A stretch of 40,536 bases of DNA from Verrucomicrobiota bacterium. Its GTDB lineage: Bacteria; Verrucomicrobiota; Kiritimatiellia; CAIQIC01. Shown in pieces: positions 7,057 to 13,882 of the stretch. A program made the position numbers and the translations under genes. Under the pieces are notes generated by a model, which saw only the letters and a list, made by a program, of their open reading frames with translations, ran no database searches and was not told the origin of the DNA. Each line of letters starts with the position of its first letter. The stretch's first letter is position 1. The DNA is taken from positions 1 through 40,536 of the forward strand of contig SCQF01000018.1 of assembly GCA_004321905.1 (NCBI GenBank). Direction: 5' to 3'.

Positions 7057-7268
7057 GCCGCACCTCGCGCCTTCACGGTGAAGCGGTCTAGGAATTGGTC
7101 AAGGTCGCTACGTTTGAACAAATGGCAGCGCGGGCCAATCCGCACGAAGGGCAAACGGCCCTGTGCGGTCAGGGTGTGCAAGTGGCGGCGCGACAAGCCC
7201 AAGTAGCGGGCCGCTTGCCCGGTCTTCATAGCCACGGGCGGGAATTGGTTTGGCGTGGTGTTGTTCAT
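7053..7268 (-). CDS. AlpA/excisionase-like helix-turn-helix protein
   Basis: 71 residues. MKTGQAARYLGLSRRHLHTL followed by TAQGRLPFVRIGPRCHLFKR and SDLDQFLDRF is the MerR-like winged HTH of excisionase-family proteins (HTH_17). Such proteins act as directionality factors or activators of excision in islands and satellites. It overlaps both neighbouring genes by 4 bp. Confidence 0.82.
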   Translation of the reverse strand: MNNTTPNQFPPVAMKTGQAARYLGLSRRHLHTLTAQGRLPFVRIGPRCHLFKRSDLDQFLDRFTVKARGAA

Positions 7269-7456
7269 TGGAACACCTCGTACCGCGCTTTGCCCACGGC
7301 CCGCGCAATTTGTTCCTGAAGCTCGTGCGGCGGTACTGTGCGATGTTGCTCAATCTTGGCGTAGTGACTTTCTGGAATGTTCACCAGTGCGGCCAAGTCC
7401 GCCTGTCTCAATCCGCGTTCCATCCGCGCAATCTTTAGCCGAATATCTTTAGCCAT
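7265..7456 (-). CDS. XRE-family transcriptional regulator
   Basis: 63 residues. IRLKIARMERGLRQADLAAL followed by VNIPESHYAKIEQHRTVPP is a Cro/CI helix-turn-helix. The start at 7456 is chosen because GAGGT lies 4 nt upstream of it (GAGGTGCATATG); the longer in-frame start at 7492 has no such site. As first gene of the XRE-AlpA-Cys-ATPase operon it is the likely repressor of island excision and replication. Confidence 0.82.
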   Translation of the reverse strand: MAKDIRLKIARMERGLRQADLAALVNIPESHYAKIEQHRTVPPHELQEQIARAVGKARYEVFQ

Positions 7457-7654
7457 ATGCACCTCAATTCTAGTATTCTCATTTTTTGGCAAAAAAATTT
7501 TGCCCTGCTCACTGTAGGCGGGCTTGTAAAGTGCTCGCCATCTATGGCGGGAGAATCAACTCGCGCACACACGCTTATTGCCCGCGTGTGGGATGTTCTT
7601 GGCGGTTTCGGACGGACAAATTCGGACAAATTGAGCGCGGGCTATTTCACAAGG

Positions 7655-7690
7655 CCATAAAAGCAAGACGGCCCGCACGGATAGCGGGCC
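7655..7690 (-). terminator. Intrinsic terminator after the 7731-8195 gene
   Basis: On the minus strand GGCCCGC TATCCGT GCGGGCC is a perfect 7-bp stem with a 7-nt loop, followed by GTCTTGCTTTT. It starts about 40 nt after the stop of the upstream gene and precedes the XRE operon. Confidence 0.65.
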
Positions 7691-7730
7691 AGTCGTTGCG
7701 GTGCTGATTCGGACGGAAAAAACAAAAGCA

Positions 7731-8195
7731 CTATTGACTATTTGCGCGGCGGGATTCTCGTTTGCGGTGGGCGTCTATCATCCTGCTAACTTCGTCTGGC
7801 TTTCGGTTAAGATGTCTGGCGATCTCTACCGCTGGCAAGCCTTGTTCGCGCATGGTGGCAACACGTTTCAATTCTTTTGCCGTATATCCCGGCTTGCGCC
7901 CCGGCCCAACTTTGCGCCCCTCAATTTTCACGTCATAGGCAAGGTGTAAGCATCCATTCCCTTGTTCATCCTCGGTAGTTACAAAGCATCCCTTTTCCAG
8001 CTTGCCATCTATCATCCGCCCTTGCACGCCCTTAAACTTTAACGCTACCAGTTTCACCATCTTTTTTGTTGCGTTCGTTAGTTGCGAAAGGACAAACATT
8101 TTTAGGCCAGCTCTAGCACGGATGGTTTTTGTAGCGTTTATGATTTCAACATCAGCGGTCTGCCACTTGCCGTCTATTGCAATAGTAGTTTTCAT
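7731..8195 (-). CDS. Unknown island protein with C-terminal HTH-like segment
   Basis: 154 residues; I do not recognise the family. Residues 1-95 look like a beta-rich domain (MKTTIAIDGKWQTADVEIIN, MVKLVALKFKGVQGRMIDGK). After a GPGRKPGYTAKE linker, residues about 108-150 (ELKRVATMREQGLPAVEIAR HLNRKPDEVSRMI, written here in two pieces) resemble the helix-turn-helix of resolvases and transposases. It may be a DNA-binding regulator. It stands alone between a terminator and the TA trio. Confidence 0.6.
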   Translation of the reverse strand: MKTTIAIDGKWQTADVEIINATKTIRARAGLKMFVLSQLTNATKKMVKLVALKFKGVQGRMIDGKLEKGCFVTTEDEQGNGCLHLAYDVKIEGRKVGPGRKPGYTAKELKRVATMREQGLPAVEIARHLNRKPDEVSRMIDAHRKRESRRANSQ

Positions 8196-8290
8196 ATTCG
8201 ATCGCCCTATTCGATTGCCTGCCGCCGCTGGAATAGGGCCAGACGGCAGCAGGACTTTCCGCGATAGCTAGTCGCGGGTAAATCGAAAGC

Positions 8291-8647
8291 TCATGCGGTA
8301 GCCGCAAGCAATTCCGGCATGGGCAGCGGATGAATCAGTTTTTCGATCTGTTTGCCTTCCGCCAGCCGCGCCGTTTCCAGTTCATAGCGCATTTGCAGAT
8401 TCATCCACACTTCTTGCGACGTGCGGAAGTAGCGGGCCAGCCGCAAGGCGGTATCGGCAGAGATACCACGCTTGCCCAGCACGATCTCATTGATACGGCG
8501 GGGTGGGACGCCAATATCCTTCGCCAGCCGGTACTGCGACACACGCAACGGCTTCAAGAAATCTTCCATCAGGATTTCGCCCGGATGCACCAGCTTTTTG
8601 ATGCGTTTAGTTTGGAACGGTCGCGTTGTCTTTTCAGTACACTTCAT
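8291..8647 (-). CDS. higA: HigA/VapI-family antitoxin
   Basis: 118 residues. The core HPGEILMEDFLKPLRVSQYR, then KDIGVPPRRINEIVLGKRG and DTALRLARYFRTSQEVWMNL, is the conserved HTH of HigA-type antitoxins. The gene starts inside the end of the RelE toxin gene (14-bp overlap), so the two are translated together. The usual partner of HigA is HigB; here the upstream toxin is of the RelE/YafQ type and already has a Phd antitoxin upstream. Confidence 0.85.
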   Translation of the reverse strand: MKCTEKTTRPFQTKRIKKLVHPGEILMEDFLKPLRVSQYRLAKDIGVPPRRINEIVLGKRGISADTALRLARYFRTSQEVWMNLQMRYELETARLAEGKQIEKLIHPLPMPELLAATA

Positions 8648-8927
8648 CGTGTGAACCTACGTCGAGCAGTACAATCTCTTTGGCTGTGATGCGTAAAATC
8701 AGCGCGATGCGATATTGATAGGTCAAGCTCACGGCCTGTTTGCCACGATGCTTGCCTTGTAAGGGATGCAGGCGCAATCGGGGAGCATGGGGATCAGTTT
8801 CGAGTTGTTTGAGTACGTCCTCAAAGAGACCGACAAGGTCAGGATGACGGCGCAAAAACTTGCGGGCCGTGCGTGCAAAACTTTCCGTCCACACCAAACC
8901 GAAACGCCGGGGATTATCGGCGGGCAT
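8634..8927 (-). CDS. RelE/ParE-family toxin
   Basis: 97 residues. WTESFARTARKFLRRHPDLV, LRLHPLQGKHRGKQAVSLTY and YRIALILRITAKEIVLLDVG, ending in SHDEVY, fit the RelE/YafQ mRNA-interferase fold with its basic central strand and C-terminal His. A GGGAGG site precedes the ATG, which begins 1 nt after the antitoxin stop. It sits between two antitoxin genes of different families. Confidence 0.85.
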   Translation of the reverse strand: MPADNPRRFGLVWTESFARTARKFLRRHPDLVGLFEDVLKQLETDPHAPRLRLHPLQGKHRGKQAVSLTYQYRIALILRITAKEIVLLDVGSHDEVY

Positions 8928-8928
8928 G

Positions 8929-9183
8929 TCAACCTCCCTTCCGCAGTTCCGCCATCAAGTCCGCCGCCGTGCCTTTGCGGATGCGACCGGCCTTGAAGTC
9001 GGCTTCGGAAGCAGCAAGGCGGGCTTCGGCAAGGTCGTTCATCATCAATTCAAACTCCGCTTCACGCATAACCACATAGCGCGGGCGGTTGTTTTTGACA
9101 ATCCGCACCGGCCCTTGGTCAAGCAGGGTGTCGAGGGCGGCGACGCCACGCCGTTTGATTTCCTGTGCTGCAATCATGTTCAT
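8929..9183 (-). CDS. Phd/YefM-like antitoxin
   Basis: 84 residues. MIAAQEIKRRGVAALDTLLD, then QGPVRIVKNNRPRYVVMREA and EFELMMNDL, is the Phd/YefM N-terminal DNA-binding fold; the C-terminal tail (EARLAASEADFKAGRIRKGT) would be the toxin-neutralising part. GGAG lies 7 nt before the ATG, and a near-consensus promoter lies 34 bp upstream. First gene of the TA trio. Confidence 0.82.
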   Translation of the reverse strand: MNMIAAQEIKRRGVAALDTLLDQGPVRIVKNNRPRYVVMREAEFELMMNDLAEARLAASEADFKAGRIRKGTAADLMAELRKGG

Positions 9184-9216
9184 AGCAGGCTCCGTATGGT
9201 TCTTTTTTCAGTATCA

Positions 9217-9244
9217 AGTATAGCATCTAAAAAAGCTCTGTCAA
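9217..9244 (-). promoter_or_regulatory. Sigma70-type promoter of the TA trio
   Basis: On the minus strand the -35 box TTGACA (9239-9244) and the -10 box TATACT (9217-9222) are separated by 16 bp. Transcription would start about 25 nt before the phd start. The repeated ATACT in TATACTTGATACT could serve as an operator for autoregulation (inference). Confidence 0.7.
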
Positions 9245-9262
9245 AATCTAATCGGCAGGGCT

Positions 9263-10453
9263 TCATGCCGTCGCCGCCTTGTTCACCACTGCCGCCACAC
9301 CTTGCGGGCGGATAGCAAAATAGTCCGCCGCTTGCTTGGCGCTCATTAAATTGCGGTAGTGCGTGAACAGCATTTGCGGCGAAGTGTGGCCGAGTTCAAG
9401 GCACGTCTTTTGAATGTCGCCGTGCAAGGCTAGATGCGCGGATGCGAAGCAATGCCGGGCCACGTCTGGAGGCCAGTTTGTCAGGCCAGCCGTTTCTTTC
9501 ACGGCACACATATGGCGACGCAACGTCATAGGCGCGGGAGCGATCTGCGCCCCCTTGTTTGCCAGCCGGTAGTGTTGCAACCAATCGCGCAAGTTCGCCG
9601 GAATAGTCACCAATCGGGCGCGGCGGGTCTTGGCAACGTCGGGAATAACGCGCAGCGTGCCGTTATCGAAATCCACACTTTCCCATGTGGCGCGTCCGGC
9701 CTCGTTCATCGGTCGCAATCCCGCAAAAAAGCACAAGGCGAGATAGGCGACACAATCCGGCGCGACTTTCTCCGCCGCGTGCATGATCTTGGCGACCGTG
9801 GCCGGATTCAAAATCGCGGGCAAATCCTTTTTGGCTTTGGGTAGCTTCAACTTGTCAGCAGGGTTTAATTCAAGCTCGCTGCGTTCAATGGCCCAGTTGA
9901 ACAAGCCACGCATGACGGTCACAAAGTTGCGCCGGTTTTGCGCTTTGACGCTTTGCGCCTCTAGCCAATTTTCCAAGTCGGCGGGAGCAATCCGAATGGC
10001 GGGAAGCTGGCCCATGTCCTTCACCATTTTGGAAAGCCGCTTGCGGGCGTCATTGATCGAAGCCGGGCGGAGTTCGCGTTTTCCCATGTCGGCAAGATAG
10101 GCATCTACCATTGCCGCGAATGTCTGGCCCTTGTCGGCTTGGCGGTTGTAGCGCAACCAGTGTTTGGCGGCCTCCTCTAGGCTCGCCGCGCCCTTCAATA
10201 GCGCGACAGCGGCCACGGCATCAATCCGCTGGCTATCGGTCAGGGTGAAAGCCACATTACCTCGGTTGCGTAGTTCCACAGACTTGGCATCCGCCACGGC
10301 CTTCGCCGCCTCAATGGTCGGATACGTGGTGCGCTCACGTTTACCACGCCCGCCCAAGGGAACGTCAAGCTGCCAAGCGATGGCTCCGCTGGCATAGGTG
10401 CGCTTTCGGATGGTGCATCCCGCATAGCGAACGACCGTGCTTTTCCTTCTCAT
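9263..10453 (-). CDS. int: Tyrosine recombinase (island integrase)
   Basis: 396 residues. The N-terminal 60 residues resemble an arm-binding domain, 105-195 is a SAM-like core-binding domain (TFAAMVDAYLADMGKRELRP) and 210-375 the catalytic domain. Catalytic residues are Arg247 (FAGLRPMNE), Arg333 (DVARHCFAS), His356 (ELGHTSPQM) and Tyr366 (LFTHYRNL). The usual His of the HxxR box is Asp330 (DVAR). It lies 112 bp inside the right tRNA repeat, next to an arm-type site, as expected for an integrase using tRNA-Thr as its target. Confidence 0.93.
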   Translation of the reverse strand: MRRKSTVVRYAGCTIRKRTYASGAIAWQLDVPLGGRGKRERTTYPTIEAAKAVADAKSVELRNRGNVAFTLTDSQRIDAVAAVALLKGAASLEEAAKHWLRYNRQADKGQTFAAMVDAYLADMGKRELRPASINDARKRLSKMVKDMGQLPAIRIAPADLENWLEAQSVKAQNRRNFVTVMRGLFNWAIERSELELNPADKLKLPKAKKDLPAILNPATVAKIMHAAEKVAPDCVAYLALCFFAGLRPMNEAGRATWESVDFDNGTLRVIPDVAKTRRARLVTIPANLRDWLQHYRLANKGAQIAPAPMTLRRHMCAVKETAGLTNWPPDVARHCFASAHLALHGDIQKTCLELGHTSPQMLFTHYRNLMSAKQAADYFAIRPQGVAAVVNKAATA

Positions 10454-10482
10454 GGCTCCCTCGTTGTTAGGGTTATTTCCCG

Positions 10483-10507
10483 TTTGGGTGTCACTTGGGC
10501 GTCACGC
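10483..10507 (+). repeat. Putative integrase arm-type site, right
   Basis: Exact 25-bp copy of 4471-4495, in the same orientation, between the integrase start and the right tRNA repeat. Could also overlap the integrase promoter and allow self-regulation. Confidence 0.7.
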
Positions 10508-10565
10508 AATAAAACTACACAACGATAATACCATTGTAAACATTGTGTTTTGTGAAAAATGGCTG

Positions 10566-10615
10566 GCGGTTTTGTAAACCGCTGGTCGGGGGTTCAAGTC
10601 CCTCCGCCGGCTCCA
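10566..10615 (+). other. Right attachment site (attR, partial tRNA-Thr copy)
   Basis: Fifty bases identical to the 3' part of tRNA-Thr, covering the anticodon stem-loop, T arm and CCA, but lacking the acceptor 5' strand and D arm. Not a functional tRNA gene. Confidence 0.93.
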
Positions 10616-10674
10616 CCAATTCCCCGTGAAATGTAGCAACAGAAAAATCCTCACCGACGATACAGCTTGAGTAA

Positions 10675-11100
10675 TCAATGGTGCGTGGTGATGTTGCGGG
10701 CCATGCCGAACAGGCCAATGATCTCACCTTGCTCATTATGAAGGGGCCCTTTGGTGACAAGAAACGTACGCGGTCCAACCGCCGTGATAAAACTCTCCTC
10801 ACAGGTTTGCGTGATCCCCGCATCCAAGATATGGCGGTCGTCTTCCATGATCCGGCGTGCATCATCTACGGGGAAAAAGGCTCGGTCGTCTTTGCCGAGT
10901 ATTTCCTGCGTAGGTTTGCCCAAGAATCGGGCCGCCGGAGAATTGAGCAACCGATAACGGCCCTGGGTATCTTTCACATAGACAGCATCAGGCGTGCTTT
11001 CGGTGATCGCACGCAACAGGATCGGGCTTCCCAGCAACATTTCTTCCGTCAGTTCGTGCGCCCTATTCGCGCCATTCGCTGGGGACTCATCCGTAATCAT
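10675..11100 (-). CDS. Stand-alone PAS domain protein
   Basis: 141 residues from the chosen start (MITDESPANGANRAHELTEE). Residues about 28-138 form one PAS_4-type domain: ITESTPDAVYVKDTQGRYRL, LLNSPAARFLGKPTQEILGK and IIGLFGMARNITTHH at the end. The protein stops exactly where a linker to a histidine kinase or GGDEF domain normally starts. Its 3' end lies 60 bp from the island's right end, but the stop itself is outside the 50-bp repeat. It may be a natural single-domain sensor or a truncated kinase. An in-frame start at 11190 is possible but weaker. Confidence 0.7.
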   Translation of the reverse strand: MITDESPANGANRAHELTEEMLLGSPILLRAITESTPDAVYVKDTQGRYRLLNSPAARFLGKPTQEILGKDDRAFFPVDDARRIMEDDRHILDAGITQTCEESFITAVGPRTFLVTKGPLHNEQGEIIGLFGMARNITTHH

Positions 11101-11205
11101 AGTGCGGACACTACACCACATTGCACCTGCTTCAAATGATCGTGTTGGCTTGGCTGATGATTCCGCGAAGGCTTCCTTTTCCGCCGGCACCGAGCCGGGA
11201 AAAAC

Positions 11206-12075
11206 TTAGCCGGCGCTGGTTTTTTGCGGCGGCGGTTCGCGCCCCACTTTTTTGAGCACGGCGACGAGGTCTTCCCAAACTTCCCACCAGCGCGCCTTGT
11301 CCTCGCCACCGCCGCGCAGCAAGAACGAGGGGTGGAAGGTCGGCATCACGTCCACGCCCTCATACTTCTGCCAGTGACCGCGCAGCTTGGTGATGCCAAG
11401 CTGATTGTTGAGCAAGCCCTTCACCGCCGTCGCACCGAGACAGACGATCACCTTCGGCTTGAGCATCGCAATTTGTTCGCGCAGATAGGGCAAACACGCC
11501 GCCATCTCGTCGGGCAGCGGCGCGCGGTTGCCCGGCGGGCGGCACTTGACGATATTCCCGATGAACACCTCGTCGCGCGTCAGGCCCATGCGAATAATCA
11601 TCCGCGTCAGCAGTTGGCCGGCGCGCCCGACGAACGCCAAGCCTTGGCGATCTTCGTCCTCGCCCGGCCCTTCGCCGACGAACATGATCTCCGGCTGCGG
11701 ATTACCTTGGCCCGGCACGGTGCGTGTACGGGTTTTGCCGAGCACGCATTTCTGACACGCGGCGACGCGCTGCGCGATTTCGGCGAGCGCCGGATTGGTG
11801 CTGGTTGTGGGCGGGAGCTCCAGCTCCCGCGCCTGCACGCGGGAGCTGGAGCTCCCGCCTACAAGAGACTTTTCCAAGGGTTGGAAAGTGGGCGTTTCTT
11901 TTTTCCAAGGCTTGGAATCCGTCTTCGCCACGGTTCCGGTGGATAAGACCGGCGGCGCGGCGGCCAAAATTTTCGGATCGGCGGCGAGTTTTTGCACGCC
12001 TTCCTCCTTGAGCCACGCCAGATGGCCTTCGAGTTGTCCCACGGCGGCGGCGAGTTTTTTGCGGTTCGTGGTCAT
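11206..12075 (-). CDS. Uracil-DNA glycosylase, family 4 (4Fe-4S)
   Basis: 289 residues. Removes uracil from DNA. Cysteines 107, 110 (CQKC), 178 (VKCRPPGNR) and 194 (AACLPYL) fit the 4Fe-4S cluster. GEGPGEDED (135-143), FVGRAGQLL and TFHPSFLLR are the active-site motifs. The N-terminal region 30-95 is an unusual low-complexity linker: residues about 52-71 are encoded by the paired palindrome repeat (SKPWKK and FQPLEK) and 72-88 by a perfect 22-bp-arm palindrome (GGSSSSR, RELELPP). Its ATG overlaps the rluD stop (ATGA), so it belongs to the lgt-rluD-UDG operon. Confidence 0.92.
   Translation of the reverse strand: MTTNRKKLAAAVGQLEGHLAWLKEEGVQKLAADPKILAAAPPVLSTGTVAKTDSKPWKKETPTFQPLEKSLVGGSSSSRVQARELELPPTTSTNPALAEIAQRVAACQKCVLGKTRTRTVPGQGNPQPEIMFVGEGPGEDEDRQGLAFVGRAGQLLTRMIIRMGLTRDEVFIGNIVKCRPPGNRAPLPDEMAACLPYLREQIAMLKPKVIVCLGATAVKGLLNNQLGITKLRGHWQKYEGVDVMPTFHPSFLLRGGGEDKARWWEVWEDLVAVLKKVGREPPPQKTSAG
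11810..11859. repeat. Perfect 22-bp-arm palindrome inside the UDG gene
   Basis: The left arm 11810-11831 begins GGCGGGAGCTCCAGCTCCCG; its exact reverse complement is 11838-11859, with a 6-nt loop CCTGCA. Read in frame as part of the glycosylase linker. Confidence 0.9.
11870..11918. repeat. Paired palindrome repeat inside the UDG gene
   Basis: Units TTTTCCAAGGGTTGGAAA (11870-11887) and TTTTCCAAGGCTTGGAA (11901-11917) with a 13-bp gap. They are coding, in different frames because of the 31-bp period, giving FQPLEK and SKPWK. Confidence 0.9.
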
Positions 12076-13007
12076 GTGCCGCGCAGTTTATCGCTTTCCC
12101 GGAACGCACGCCAGAGCGTACGAAAATCTTCCGGTACCGGCGCGGTGAAGGCAAGTGGCACGCCGGTGCGCGGATGCGCGAACGCGAGCTGGTGCGCGTG
12201 CAGCATTTGGCGGAGAGCGGGCGCGGGCAATTCATCGCGCCGCGCGCGGCCATAGACAACATCGCCGATCACGGAGTGGCCGATGTGCGCGAGGTGCACG
12301 CGAATTTGATGCGTACGTCCGGTATGGATGCGGACACGCAGCACGGCGGCGGTGGAAAACTGCTCCATGACTTCGTAGTCGGTCAGCGCGCGGCGGCCAG
12401 TTTCCGGCTGCGCGGACATTTTTTTGCGGTTGTGCGTACTGCGACCGATCAACGTTTCGATCTGGCCGGTGCGCGGTTCGACGTGGCCCCAGACAAGCGC
12501 GAGATATTCTTTTTGGACCAGCCCTTCCTTGAACTGGTGGACCAGTCCGCTCATCGCGCGTTCGTTTTTGGCGACGACCAGCGCACCGCTGGTGTCTTTA
12601 TCGAGGCGATGGACGATGCCGGGGCGGAGTTCACCACCGATGCCGGCAAGGTCGGCGCAGTGGTGCAGCAGCGCGTTGACCAGCGTACCGGTGGCGTGGC
12701 CGGCAGCCGGGTGAACAACCAGATCGGGTGGCTTGTTGATGACGATGAGGTCCGCATCCTCGAATAAAATGTTTAGCGGAATTTCCTGCGGCACCAGCCC
12801 CGCTGGCTCCGGCGGCGGAACTTCAAAGGCAACTTCTTCGCCGGTGCGAACTTCGTGGCTGGCCTTGCGGGCTTGTCCACCGACGCGGACGCGACCTTCG
12901 CGAATGAGCTGTTGCCAACGCGCGCGGGAGTGTTCCGGACGCTGCGCGGCGAGGAACAGATCGAGCCGCGTCCCGGCAGCCTCAGGTTGGACGGTGAACT
13001 GATCCAT
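12072..13007 (-). CDS. rluD: Large-subunit-type rRNA pseudouridine synthase (RluA/RluD family)
   Basis: 311 residues. An S4 RNA-binding domain occupies about 13-65 (TRLDLFLAAQRPEHSRARWQ), followed by the RluA catalytic domain with HRLDKDTSG (133-141; Asp136 catalytic), VVHPAAGHATGTLVNALL and HTGRTHQIRVHLAHIGH. Makes pseudouridines in 23S rRNA by analogy with RluD. It overlaps lgt by 26 bp upstream and UDG by 4 bp downstream. Confidence 0.92.
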   Translation of the reverse strand: MDQFTVQPEAAGTRLDLFLAAQRPEHSRARWQQLIREGRVRVGGQARKASHEVRTGEEVAFEVPPPEPAGLVPQEIPLNILFEDADLIVINKPPDLVVHPAAGHATGTLVNALLHHCADLAGIGGELRPGIVHRLDKDTSGALVVAKNERAMSGLVHQFKEGLVQKEYLALVWGHVEPRTGQIETLIGRSTHNRKKMSAQPETGRRALTDYEVMEQFSTAAVLRVRIHTGRTHQIRVHLAHIGHSVIGDVVYGRARRDELPAPALRQMLHAHQLAFAHPRTGVPLAFTAPVPEDFRTLWRAFRESDKLRGT

Positions 13008-13749
13008 GGTTTCTTCCGCTCCACCACCACAAAGCGAGGCCCACCCAAAAAAGTGGGATGCTGGTCTGTTGTCCCACGGTCAGGCCGAAAGCGCCATGCG
13101 GTTCTTCGCGGATGCATTCGACGAGCAAGCGGAACGGCGGATAGATCAGCAGGTAGAGCGCGAAGACGCGGCCCGCGGGCGGGCGGCGACGCAGAAAGAA
13201 AGTCAGCAACAGGCCGAAGAGCAGCAGGTTGAAGGCGGATTCATAGAGTTCCGTCGGGTGCACCGGCACGCCATGGCTTTCGTGGTCGGGCGGAAAGCAG
13301 ACGGCCCACGGCAAATTCGATGGGACACCGTAGCAGCAGCCATTAAGAAAGCAGCCGATGCGCCCAAGGACATGGCCGAGCGGCAGGCCGATGACCGCGA
13401 AATCGGCGAGCGTCCACAACGGGTCCCGGCGAAGGCGCGCGAAGACGATCACCGCGAGACACGCCCCGATGAAGCCACCGTAGAACACCAGTCCGCCATG
13501 ATCCACGCGGAGAATTTCCCACGGCTGCGCCCGGTAATGCGTCCAATTCGTCAAGACCTCCACCACACGCGCGCCAACAACGCCGCTGATCATGACCCAG
13601 AAACCAAGCTCGGAGCCATAGCCGGCGGGCCGGCCCGTACGCGGGGCGAGCCAGTTCCAGATGGCGATGGCGGCCAGGAAGCCCAGCGCCATCATCACAC
13701 CGAACCAATAAATCGGCCGTCCCAAAAGTTCAAAAGCAATCGGATGCAT
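12982..13749 (-). CDS. lgt: Prolipoprotein diacylglyceryl transferase
   Basis: 255 residues from the start MHPIAFELLGRPIYWFG; the frame is open 21 codons further but this start matches the family. Inner-membrane enzyme that attaches diacylglycerol to lipobox cysteines. Motifs: HGGLVFYGGFIGA, GHVLGRIGCFLNGCCYG (the Lgt signature, in its Cys-rich variant) and VHPTELYES. About seven membrane segments. First gene of the lgt-rluD-UDG operon. Its substrates may include the putative lipoproteins at 18162 and 28768. Confidence 0.93.
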   Translation of the reverse strand: MHPIAFELLGRPIYWFGVMMALGFLAAIAIWNWLAPRTGRPAGYGSELGFWVMISGVVGARVVEVLTNWTHYRAQPWEILRVDHGGLVFYGGFIGACLAVIVFARLRRDPLWTLADFAVIGLPLGHVLGRIGCFLNGCCYGVPSNLPWAVCFPPDHESHGVPVHPTELYESAFNLLLFGLLLTFFLRRRPPAGRVFALYLLIYPPFRLLVECIREEPHGAFGLTVGQQTSIPLFWVGLALWWWSGRNHGSVHRPT

Positions 13750-13882
13750 GGGCGCAACTTCTCTCGCCGGCGGGTAGAAAACAAGTCTTTTTCGGGATCG
13801 AAAATAAATCAAAATAAAACCGGAGTCTCGCTCGTTATGTGCTTAACGGACATGGGGTCCGAGTCAGCAGAAAGGAAGTACT

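Larger units (their letters stand above)
4319..10615. mobile_element. tRNA-Thr-integrated island (satellite-like), about 6.3 kb
   Basis: The island is bounded by a perfect 50-bp direct repeat of the tRNA-Thr 3' part (4319-4368 and 10566-10615). It carries a tyrosine integrase next to the right end, and all its recognisable genes are on the minus strand: integrase, Phd antitoxin, RelE toxin, HigA antitoxin, unknown HTH-like protein, XRE regulator, AlpA-like excisionase, Cys-motif protein and replication ATPase. No capsid, terminase, relaxase or conjugation gene is present. The combination integrase + AlpA + replication protein with no structural genes is like phage-inducible islands and other phage satellites (inference). 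The left 0.9 kb is largely non-coding. Confidence 0.92.

Noticed and set aside
8196..8290. Possible terminator between the TA trio and the 7731-8195 gene
   Set aside because: Only an imperfect stem (TGCCG...CGGCA) and no T tract; too weak to list.
10515..10865. 116-codon ORF across the right att site
   Set aside because: It runs through the partial tRNA copy and antisense tRNA sequence; it is an artefact of an open frame.
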